Source of the DNA: Gammaproteobacteria bacterium
GTDB lineage: Bacteria > Pseudomonadota > Gammaproteobacteria > Pseudomonadales > Alcanivoracaceae
NCBI GenBank assembly: GCA_018067045.1
Contig: JAGPVL010000033.1
Location: 124,001 to 188,000, forward strand
Length of the DNA stretch: 64,000 nucleotides
Reading direction: 5' to 3'
Position 1 is the stretch's first letter, and each line of letters opens with the position of its first letter. Of this stretch, positions 56,980 through 64,000 are shown in pieces. The position numbers were made by a program, and so were the translations under genes. The notes beneath the pieces are model-generated. The model saw only the letters and a program-made list of their open reading frames with translations. It made no database searches and had not been told where the DNA came from.

Positions 56980-58896
56980 TCAGACCGGCATTGCCGTTTG
57001 TTCTTTCAAAATGGCCAGTGCTTCGTCCAGTGCAATGACTTCGGTGGCTTGGCTGCCGAGGCGGCGAATCGCAACGGTGCGATCGCTCGCTTCTTGCTCG
57101 CCAATAACAAAAATGACCGGAACCTTTGCTTTCGAATGTTCGCGCACCTTGTAGCCAATCTTTTCGTTACGGTCATCCAGTTCGGTATAGATGCCGGCGG
57201 CATTAAATAGATCGGCAACTTCTTTGGCGTAGCCATCAACGGCGTTGGTGATCGTCGCAACCGTAATCGGGTGTGGCGATAACCAAAGCGGCAAATAGCC
57301 GGCGGTAGATTCGATCAGAATGCCGAGGAAGCGTTCTAGCGATCCCAGTACGGCGCGATGCAACATAACCGGGCGGTGGCGCGCAGAGTCTTCGCCAACG
57401 TACTCGGCGTCGAGTCGTTCCGGTAGAACAAAATCCACTTGCAGGGTGCCGCATTGCCAGTCCCGACCGATTGCGTCGCGCAACTGGAACTCCAGCTTAG
57501 GCCCGTAAAACGCGCCTTCGCCGGGGTTCAAAATATAGTCTAGACCAACACTTTCAACGGCTTCTTTTAAGGCGGCTTCGGCGCGATCCCAAGTTTCATC
57601 AGAGCCCGAGCGTTTCGCTGGGCGATCAGAAAACATTACTTTAATTTCAGTAAAGCCGAAGTCTTTGTAGACCTCCTGCAGCATGGTAATAAAATCAGCA
57701 GTCTCGCCATTAATTTGCGCTTCAGTACAGAAAATATGCGCGTCATCTTGGCCGAAGGTGCGTGCGCGCATTAAGCCGTGCAGTGCGCCGTGAGCTTCGT
57801 TGCGGAACAGGGTGGTGAACTCGCCCAAACGAATAGGCAGGTCGCGATAACTTTTCAATCCTTGCTTAAAGATTTGCACGTGGCCGGGGCAGTTCATTGG
57901 TTTAATGGCCATGTCGCGGTGATCGTGGGTGCAGATGGTGAACATGTCGTCACCATACTTTTCCCAGTGACCGGACTGTTCCCAGAGCACGCGATCCATC
58001 ATTTGCGGTGTGGACACTTCTTGGTAGCCAGTGCGCTCCATCTTTCCGCGAATATAATTTTCGAGCGCACGACGTAAGCGCCAGCCTTTCGGATGCCAGA
58101 ACATGGAGCCCACCGCTTCTTCTTGCTGGTGGAACAAGCCCATTTCTTTACCAAGTTTACGGTGGTCACGCTTCGCCGCTTCTTCGAGCTGCGTTTGATA
58201 TGCCTTGAGTTCTTTTTTGTCGCGCCATGCGGTGCCGTAAATGCGTTGCAGTTGCGGGTTGTTGCTGTCGCCACGCCAATACGCGCCAGCCACTTTAGTC
58301 AGTGCGAAGCCGTCACCGAGTTTGCTGGTAGCAGGCAGATGTGGGCCGCGGCACAAATCAATAAAATCGCCTTGGCGGTACAGGCTGACTTCTTGGTCGG
58401 CGGGTAAGTCACCAATGATCTCGGCTTTAAAGGTTTCGCCTTTTTCGAGGAAAAACGTTACCGCTTCATCGCGATTCCAGACTTCACGACGAATCTGTTC
58501 GTTGCGGCGGACAATGTCGAGCATGCGCTTTTCAATGGACACGAGGTCGTCTGGTGTAAAGGCCGTCTCGCGATGGAAGTCGTAATAGAAGCCGTTTTCG
58601 ATGGTCGGCCCGATCGTTACCTGAGTGTCGGTAAACAGCTCTTGTACCGCTTCGGCCATGATGTGGGCGGCGTCGTGGCGGATAAGCTCGAGCGCGTCAT
58701 CGTGCTCGCGGCCAATTAATTCGACGCTAGCGCCGTCAGGAACTGGCAGATAGATGTCCTTGAGTTCACCATTGACCTTGATCGCAAGTGATTGTTTTGC
58801 CAGCTTTTTGCTGATGCGCTCGGCGATTTCAACGCCGCTGGCGAGTTGTTCGAAGGACATCGTTGCGCCATCGGGCAAACGGTAGGAAGCTGTCAT
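56980..58896 (-). CDS. thrS: threonyl-tRNA synthetase (possible second copy, ThrS2)
   Basis: This 638-residue class II synthetase has a TGS domain (about 1-60), an editing domain (about 65-225), the catalytic core and an anticodon domain (about 535-638). Zinc ligands are intact: Cys in MNCPGH, His in DDAHIF and His in MLHRAV. Blocks such as GEGAFYGPKLEFQLRDAIGRDWQCGTLQ read as alphaproteobacterial rather than E. coli-like, by eye. It is not followed by infC-rpmI-rplT, its usual partners, but by hisI and cysS. Inference: it is a paralogue; a housekeeping thrS should exist elsewhere. Confidence 0.92.
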   Translation of the reverse strand: MTASYRLPDGATMSFEQLASGVEIAERISKKLAKQSLAIKVNGELKDIYLPVPDGASVELIGREHDDALELIRHDAAHIMAEAVQELFTDTQVTIGPTIENGFYYDFHRETAFTPDDLVSIEKRMLDIVRRNEQIRREVWNRDEAVTFFLEKGETFKAEIIGDLPADQEVSLYRQGDFIDLCRGPHLPATSKLGDGFALTKVAGAYWRGDSNNPQLQRIYGTAWRDKKELKAYQTQLEEAAKRDHRKLGKEMGLFHQQEEAVGSMFWHPKGWRLRRALENYIRGKMERTGYQEVSTPQMMDRVLWEQSGHWEKYGDDMFTICTHDHRDMAIKPMNCPGHVQIFKQGLKSYRDLPIRLGEFTTLFRNEAHGALHGLMRARTFGQDDAHIFCTEAQINGETADFITMLQEVYKDFGFTEIKVMFSDRPAKRSGSDETWDRAEAALKEAVESVGLDYILNPGEGAFYGPKLEFQLRDAIGRDWQCGTLQVDFVLPERLDAEYVGEDSARHRPVMLHRAVLGSLERFLGILIESTAGYLPLWLSPHPITVATITNAVDGYAKEVADLFNAAGIYTELDDRNEKIGYKVREHSKAKVPVIFVIGEQEASDRTVAIRRLGSQATEVIALDEALAILKEQTAMPV

Positions 58897-59177
58897 GGAA
58901 GTTCTTCATTATCAGAGGGTTCCGGAACCGCAGAAGTCTAGGCAATCGGCGCCCTCGCATCAAGGAGGATGGCGCGTCTAATCCGAGTCCTTTGCTAGAC
59001 GGGGCTAAGGTGGCGCAACCAAAGTCGCGGCTGGCAGGGAATGTTGGAGAGCAAGAGGCATTATCGAGTGTGGCGCTTTGCCACTAGAGGCCATCCCAGC
59101 CTATGCTATAGCGACGTTAATTGTTGAATGAAAGTTGCTGAACTAAAGTTGATGGATCTCGTTGGCGGGCATACATA

Positions 59178-61373
59178 ATGGACTATCTCGAACAAATCTC
59201 GCTTCCTCATTACAAGCGGCTGGTGCAGGTGGCGCAGACGCTGACCGCTCAGCACGACATCTCGCGGCTGTGTGAAACGATTCTTGAAGAGGCGCGGGCG
59301 CTGACGCATGCGGATGGCGGCACTCTCTATATGGTTGAGGGGCACGCTAACGCCACTCGGCTAGAGTTTGCGATTGTGCGCAACCGTACGCTCGGCTTGA
59401 GTTTGGGTGGCTCCAGCGGCCGCGCATTAAGCTATCCAGCGATTCCTCTGCATAAAGACAATCAGCCTAACCATCAGAATGTTGCCTCTCACACAGGTCT
59501 GACCGGTGAGTTGGTCAATATTGACGATGTTTATGCGGTGCAGGAGTTCGACTTTGCTGGAACTCGCGCCTTTGATGCTCAATTTGGCTACAAGACCCGC
59601 TCGGTACTGACGGTGCCGCTGATGACCGACTTTGGTGAGTTGGTTGCCGTGCTGCAGCTATTGAATGCTACCGATCCCGTGAGTGGCGAGGTGATTCCGT
59701 TTAGCGCTGAGATTGAGCCTGTTGTGAGAGTGCTGGCGAGCTTCGCTGCGATCGCGATACAGCAACAGCGCGCGATCCATGATCAAAAAGAATTGTTGGT
59801 CGCCCTGTCTGGCGAGCCAAACACCGGACGCTTGCTTGAGCGCATATTGAGTGAGGCGCAAGCGATTACCCACGCTGACGGCGGTTCTTTGTACTTGCTT
59901 CGAGAGGACGAAAAGGGAGCGGATTTACACGGCGGAAATAGATCGCCGCGCCTAGAATTTGCGTTGGTGCGTAATGATTCGCTGAAAATCAATCAGGGAG
60001 GGTCTGGCGCGGACATTAGCTTGGCGCCCATTGCGTTGCGCTTAGCGGACGGTTCTGAAAACCATCATCACGTAGCGGCGCATACTGCCCTCACGTGCGC
60101 GGTCGTTAATATTCCGGATGCCTATGCGTCGGAGCAGTTTGATTTTTCCGGCACCCAAGCATTTGATAAGAAGCATGGTTATCGCTCGGTATCTTTTCTG
60201 ACTATTCCGCTTATGAATCACTTAAACGAAGTGATTGGCGTCTTACAGTTAGTGAATGCGCGCCATCCGAAGACGCGAGAGATTATTCCATTCTCTGAAT
60301 ACGTGGAGCCATTGGCTAGAGCATTGGCAAGCTATGCAGCCATTGCGTTGAATAATTTAATTTTGGTGCAAGAGCTTAAGAATCTTCTCGACGCCTTTAT
60401 TAAAGTTATCGCGCAAGCCATTGATGCAAAAAGTCCACATACATCTGGTCATTGCCAGCGTGTGCCGTTGCTGACCGAAATGATTGCGCGTGCGGCTTGT
60501 GTTGATGAAACAACGTTCGTCGATTTTAATTTTGATGAAGATGGCTGGTATGAACTACATGTCGCGGCATGGCTACATGATTGCGGTAAGCTGTCGACGC
60601 CGGATTCAGTGCTGGACAAATCGACTAAGCTGCACACGCTGACGGACCGTATTGATAGTGTCGAAACGCGTTTCGCGGTAATGCGTATGCAGAAAGAAAA
60701 TGACATGCTGCGAGCGATTATTGCGGCGCCTGATCAGCGTGATGTACTGCAAAAACAACTCGATCATGATCTAGTTGAAATGGCAGATGATCTGGCTTTC
60801 ATCCAGACCGCCAATAAAGGCGGTGAGTTTATGGCAGAAGAAAGCAAGGATCGAGTGAGAAAGTTGGCGCAATACAGTTGGCTCGATAGCGAAGGTAAGG
60901 AGCGCCCTCTACTGGATGAAGACGAAGTGTACAATCTGTGCATCGAGCGCGGCACGCTGACACATGAAGAGCGGCAGGTTATTAATAACCACATGCAGGT
61001 GACGATTGATATGCTTGAATCGTTGCCGTTTCCGCGCAAATTGCGACGGGTGCCGGAGTATGCGGGTGGTCACCATGAGAAGATGGATGGCAGTGGTTTT
61101 CCGCGAGGTTTAACCCGTCAGCAAATGTCGTTGCCTGCTAGAATGATGGCAATTGCGGATATATTTGAGGCGTTAACGGCGAAAGATCGACCGTATAAAG
61201 ACCCTATGAAAATCTCGCAGGCCTTGTCGATTCTGAAAAAGATGCGCGAAGGCGATCATATCGATCCGGACCTGTACGAACTCTTTTTACGCCAGCGTGT
61301 CTGGGAGAAATATGCGAAACAAGTTCTTGATGATGAGCAATTGGATGTTACCGACCCGAGCCCTTATTTTTAG
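59178..61373 (+). CDS. GAF-GAF-HD-GYP phosphodiesterase-like protein
   Basis: This 731-residue cytoplasmic protein has two similar GAF domains (about 15-180 and 195-390), each with ITHADGG(S/T)LY and a His-rich NHHHV-type segment, which suggests a tandem duplication. The C-terminal HD-GYP domain has HDCGK (His467) and HHEKMDGSGFPRGL (His632). GFP replaces GYP. About 160 residues separate the two motifs, versus roughly 60 in the usual domain, so there is an insertion of about 100 residues rich in charged helices. It probably degrades cyclic di-GMP or a related signal. It overlaps the M23 gene. Confidence 0.88.
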   Translation: MDYLEQISLPHYKRLVQVAQTLTAQHDISRLCETILEEARALTHADGGTLYMVEGHANATRLEFAIVRNRTLGLSLGGSSGRALSYPAIPLHKDNQPNHQNVASHTGLTGELVNIDDVYAVQEFDFAGTRAFDAQFGYKTRSVLTVPLMTDFGELVAVLQLLNATDPVSGEVIPFSAEIEPVVRVLASFAAIAIQQQRAIHDQKELLVALSGEPNTGRLLERILSEAQAITHADGGSLYLLREDEKGADLHGGNRSPRLEFALVRNDSLKINQGGSGADISLAPIALRLADGSENHHHVAAHTALTCAVVNIPDAYASEQFDFSGTQAFDKKHGYRSVSFLTIPLMNHLNEVIGVLQLVNARHPKTREIIPFSEYVEPLARALASYAAIALNNLILVQELKNLLDAFIKVIAQAIDAKSPHTSGHCQRVPLLTEMIARAACVDETTFVDFNFDEDGWYELHVAAWLHDCGKLSTPDSVLDKSTKLHTLTDRIDSVETRFAVMRMQKENDMLRAIIAAPDQRDVLQKQLDHDLVEMADDLAFIQTANKGGEFMAEESKDRVRKLAQYSWLDSEGKERPLLDEDEVYNLCIERGTLTHEERQVINNHMQVTIDMLESLPFPRKLRRVPEYAGGHHEKMDGSGFPRGLTRQQMSLPARMMAIADIFEALTAKDRPYKDPMKISQALSILKKMREGDHIDPDLYELFLRQRVWEKYAKQVLDDEQLDVTDPSPYF

Positions 61374-62214
61374 TGCTCTTTTTTCTTTATCTTCTTTTCT
61401 GCAGGCGGATGCGCTGCTGTTATCTTTGCAGGGTGTGCCTGCGCCAGGCGCATTGTTGATTGGGCGTGCTGTGCCGGGGGTAGACGTTTTGCTGGGCGAC
61501 AGTTTGCTGACGCAAACTCCTGACGGCCATTTTGTATTGGGCTTTGGCCGCGACGAGAGTGGCCGCAAGGCGCTAACGTTGCGCGGTAAAGATCAGTATG
61601 GCAATCGGCAGGAAGAAACCCATGAGTTTGTGTTACGTGCTCGTGAGTGGCGTATGCAGCGCGTTGAAGGTGTGCCACAGGAAACGGTTACGCCGCCACC
61701 AGAGCGATTAGAAAGAATTCGCAAAGAAGGGGCGCTTGTAGCGGCAGCGAGGCGAGTGAGTTCATCGCGCCGTGACTTTTTGACGCCTTTTGTGTGGCCA
61801 GCTACGGGGCCCATCACTGGTGTGTATGGCAGTCAGCGAGTTTACAACGGTGAACCGAAGAATCCTCACTACGGTGTTGATATTGCTGGGCCCAAAGGCG
61901 CGCCAGTGATTGCGCCTGCTGGCGGGAAGGTGACGCTGGTGCACCCAGATATGTTTTATTCTGGCGGCACCTTATTGATTGATCATGGGTACGGTATTTC
62001 GTCGACATTTATTCACTTGAGTAAAGTGTTGGTCAAGGAAGGCCAGGAAGTGAAGCGCGGAGAGCTTGTTGGTGAAATTGGTGCTAGCGGGCGAGCGACC
62101 GGCCCGCATTTGGACTGGCGCATGAATTGGTTTAAGGAAAGGCTCGATCCGCAATGGTTTATGTCTGGAGAAGACCTTCAAGCTGTTCAGGCAGGCCGTC
62201 CTGCAGGACGCTGA
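61312..62214 (+). CDS. M23 family peptidase (LytM-type) with variant metal site
   Basis: This protein of about 300 residues has a signal peptide (about 1-34), an intermediate domain and a C-terminal M23 domain (about 175-270). The zinc motif HxxxD is present as HYGVDIAG. The usual HxH appears as GPHLDW, so Asp replaces the second His. Related proteins in this clade may share that change. The start overlaps the HD-GYP gene by 62 bases; ATG at 61312 has GGGAG five bases upstream, while ATG at 61345 gives a shorter, cleaner signal peptide. Probably acts on peptidoglycan or as an activator of amidases. Confidence 0.85.
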   Translation: MRNKFLMMSNWMLPTRALIFSALFSLSSFLQADALLLSLQGVPAPGALLIGRAVPGVDVLLGDSLLTQTPDGHFVLGFGRDESGRKALTLRGKDQYGNRQEETHEFVLRAREWRMQRVEGVPQETVTPPPERLERIRKEGALVAAARRVSSSRRDFLTPFVWPATGPITGVYGSQRVYNGEPKNPHYGVDIAGPKGAPVIAPAGGKVTLVHPDMFYSGGTLLIDHGYGISSTFIHLSKVLVKEGQEVKRGELVGEIGASGRATGPHLDWRMNWFKERLDPQWFMSGEDLQAVQAGRPAGR

Positions 62215-62291
62215 GTTGATGGCATATTTACTAACGATTTAGGTGGCTTACGTTTCCTGCGTTTCGCTTCCCGTGCGTTTACTCCGAGCTG

Positions 62292-63533
62292 CTAGATATG
62301 TTTAAACGTACCATCTTCATCAAGATAGATGGTTTTGTTTCGACCGGCGCCTTTGGCTTCATATAATGCCTCGTCGGCTCGTTTGATCATCTCTTCGGAG
62401 CGAGTGATACCCGCTACTAAGCCGGTGATTCCAATGCTGATGGTAACGACATTGTTGGCGCGCGAGCCGCTGTGTTCAATGCCTAGTTGTTCTATCCGAG
62501 TGCGTAATCGTTCTGCAAACATAACCGCGTCGTTTTCCTGAATTCCACTCAGCACCACAATGAACTCTTCGCCGCCGTAGCGCGCCACAAAGTCTTTGTC
62601 GCTTCGAATCATTGAGATTGGGACATCAGTAATTTGCTTAAGGCAGTCATCGCCAGCTGGGTGCCCGTAGGCGTCATTAAATTGCTTAAAGAAATCAATA
62701 TCGAACAAAATGACGTAGAGCTGTCCGAGCTGTTGATTCTGGCGTGCGTGGTGGATAAGTGAGCCAAGCCGAACAGCCATGCCACGCCGATTGACGGCAC
62801 CGGTTAAAGCATCTTCGTTGGCTTCGCTGGCAAGGGCTTGGTTGGCCGAGTGCAATTCGTTTCGGTGCATGGCGAGCACGCGCTCTGCCAGAAAGTGTTG
62901 TCGTTGCAAGCGTTCAAAAAAGTAATGGCCGACGAGGCTAAGCAGGGCAGATGCCGATACCAAAAAGAATATTGCCGCGGACAGGCTGACGTGCACGCGG
63001 TGATCAACGGCGAGAAAGATGATGAGTATGGTCAGAATGAGCAAGGAAACGGAAAGCGCCCAGTACAGGCTTATTCGGAAAATAGTCGCCATAAGCAGGA
63101 TAGGCAAAATGCTGCCTATGTAATAGATATAGGCAAGAGGGTGGTCTGTGCTAAATGCCGTGTAGTTATGCGTTGCAGCGATAGTGAGAGCGGTAACAGC
63201 AATAGCCGGCTGCAATAGTTGGGGGTGCTCGTCGGTATAGGCGAGCCACCACACCGCTGCGACAGGTATAAATGAAAATAGGCGTAGGCGCCAGTTCTGC
63301 TCGAGCAGCGCAACACTGACGCTGCTCTCGACGAGAAGGGCGGCAGCGTACAGCAGCAAAATTACTGTGACGGAGCTAATGATGATGCTGCGGGAAAACT
63401 GCAGTAGGTAGCGAATGAAATCGCCTTCCAATGGGCGAGGAAGCCTCAGGTGCCACGGGATGGGTAGATCGCTGCCACTAGGTAGTGGCTGGGCAGTTCT
63501 CGGACTGTCAGACATCGGCGCATGTTCCCTCAT
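62292..63533 (-). CDS. membrane-bound diguanylate cyclase (GGDEF)
   Basis: This protein of about 410 residues has a Pro-rich N-terminus, about six membrane segments (about 45-215), a coiled coil and a GGDEF domain (about 245-405). The active-site motif is RYGGEEF, so synthesis of c-di-GMP is likely. The I-site is not conserved: the RxxD position reads SDKD. Unlike the GGDEF protein at 29-31 kb, product inhibition is therefore not expected. The ATG at 63533 or at 63515 (AGGGA upstream) is possible. The input signal is unknown. Confidence 0.88.
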   Translation of the reverse strand: MREHAPMSDSPRTAQPLPSGSDLPIPWHLRLPRPLEGDFIRYLLQFSRSIIISSVTVILLLYAAALLVESSVSVALLEQNWRLRLFSFIPVAAVWWLAYTDEHPQLLQPAIAVTALTIAATHNYTAFSTDHPLAYIYYIGSILPILLMATIFRISLYWALSVSLLILTILIIFLAVDHRVHVSLSAAIFFLVSASALLSLVGHYFFERLQRQHFLAERVLAMHRNELHSANQALASEANEDALTGAVNRRGMAVRLGSLIHHARQNQQLGQLYVILFDIDFFKQFNDAYGHPAGDDCLKQITDVPISMIRSDKDFVARYGGEEFIVVLSGIQENDAVMFAERLRTRIEQLGIEHSGSRANNVVTISIGITGLVAGITRSEEMIKRADEALYEAKGAGRNKTIYLDEDGTFKHI

Positions 63534-63893
63534 GCTTTATTCTTAGTACAGTAGCACTCTACGACAGACCTTACCATGGCTACTTTCTAGCAAGCCCATT
63601 TTTATTGAATCTCACTTCCGCCCCTAATTACGATGCCTCGATGAAATCAATCCAATATTAATCCGAAGCCGCGACGATGGTAAGCAATCTGGGAAAGCAT
63701 GAGTTGATGCCAATTTGACAGTATTCGAATGGCGTAGCTTTCCCGATATAACTGATAGAGAGAAAGATTTCTGCGGCGGGGCCGGTAGCACAGCGTCAGC
63801 CAATTCTAATAACAATAATCGTCATCGAAAGCGCCGGCTTGGTTGCATGGATTTTTCCTATCACCTAACTCAATTGTTTCAGGAGATTCGGAA
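63534..63893. other. gap between two divergent genes
   Basis: No gene is supported. A TTGACA occurs at 63715-63720 without a well-spaced -10. A short open frame across 63715-63900 ignores the strong ribosome-binding site at 63881 that fits the next gene, so it is not accepted. Confidence 0.4.
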
Positions 63894-64000
63894 ATGTTAG
63901 CAAGCTTAGCGGAGTTTCGAACGCCATCATTGCCATTGCATAATGCGCCGTCATTTTTGCAGCGCCGTATGGATGCCTTCTACATAGATCGCATGGAAAA
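63894..64000 (+). CDS. unidentified protein, N-terminal 35 codons (partial)
   Basis: A clear AGGAG at 63881-63885, eight bases before the ATG at 63894, opens a frame that runs out of the window. The visible start, MLASLAEFRTPSLPLHNAPS, is polar and not a signal peptide. No family is recognised from so little sequence. Confidence 0.65.
   Translation, partial: MLASLAEFRTPSLPLHNAPSFLQRRMDAFYIDRME

Noticed and set aside
63715-63900. Open frame of 61 codons near the right end
   Set aside because: Its end overlaps the well-formed start of the partial gene at 63894, which has a proper AGGAG; Asn/Arg-rich low-complexity sequence without a family.

Overview
The window is a gene-dense bacterial chromosome segment with a moderate GC content. 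Gene order and protein families point to a marine or salt-adapted gammaproteobacterium related to Pseudomonadales/Cellvibrionales/Oceanospirillales. The evidence is the run hflX-hflK-hflC-yjeT-hisZ-purA-tRNA-Leu-rnr-rlmB-rpsF-priB-rpsR-rplI-dnaB-alr-radA, the run glyA-nrdR-ribD-ribE-ribB-ribH-nusB-thiL-pgpA, a long-form (about 530-residue) isocitrate lyase, an ectoine operon, and a REP-like palindrome of the kind common in Pseudomonas. No prophage, insertion sequence, integrase, CRISPR array or rRNA operon was seen.

Layout. 1-5.1 kb: end of hflX, the FtsH-modulating pair hflK/hflC, yjeT, hisZ, purA. 5.2-6.5 kb (minus): trxC, a doubtful small membrane protein, tRNA-Leu(CAG) with its own promoter. 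6.5-16.8 kb: rnr, rlmB, two secreted unknowns on the minus strand, then rpsF-priB-rpsR-rplI behind a good sigma70 promoter and a probable S6:S18 autoregulatory leader, dnaB, alr, radA. priB appears to start at a CUG codon. 16.9-20.6 kb (minus): ECF sigma factor with a zinc-finger anti-sigma protein, PilZ protein, ettA, an outer-membrane protein. 20.8-29.2 kb: one-carbon and riboflavin/thiamine genes; the RibB protein carries a degenerate RibA domain. 29.4-38.6 kb: a membrane GGDEF protein, xseB-ispA-dxs (minus), a choice-of-anchor-I lipoprotein, dusC, an MBL-fold hydrolase. 38.9-44.7 kb: ectR-ectA-ectB-ectC (minus), divergent from a PutP-like Na+/solute symporter that overlaps a membrane TPR protein.

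44.9-50.6 kb looks like a metal-starvation locus: zinc-independent-type GTP cyclohydrolase FolE2, a small outer-membrane barrel, a ZnuB/ZnuA pair without a ZnuC ATPase, an outer-membrane porin-like protein with a His cluster and an EF-hand-like loop, a small secreted DUF2946-like protein, and yidD. Further on (54.9-58.9 kb) lies thrS-hisI-cysS, three genes whose enzymes bind zinc. The order is unusual for gammaproteobacteria and the sequences look alphaproteobacterial in character. ThrS, HisI and CysS paralogues are known members of zinc-limitation (Zur) regulons in other bacteria, so the two blocks may belong together functionally. No Zur box could be recognised by eye, so the regulation is inference.

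The right end holds aceA, a YqaA-family membrane protein, a uracil-DNA-glycosylase-like protein, a GAF-GAF-HD-GYP phosphodiesterase overlapping an M23 peptidase, a second membrane diguanylate cyclase, and the first 35 codons of an unidentified gene.
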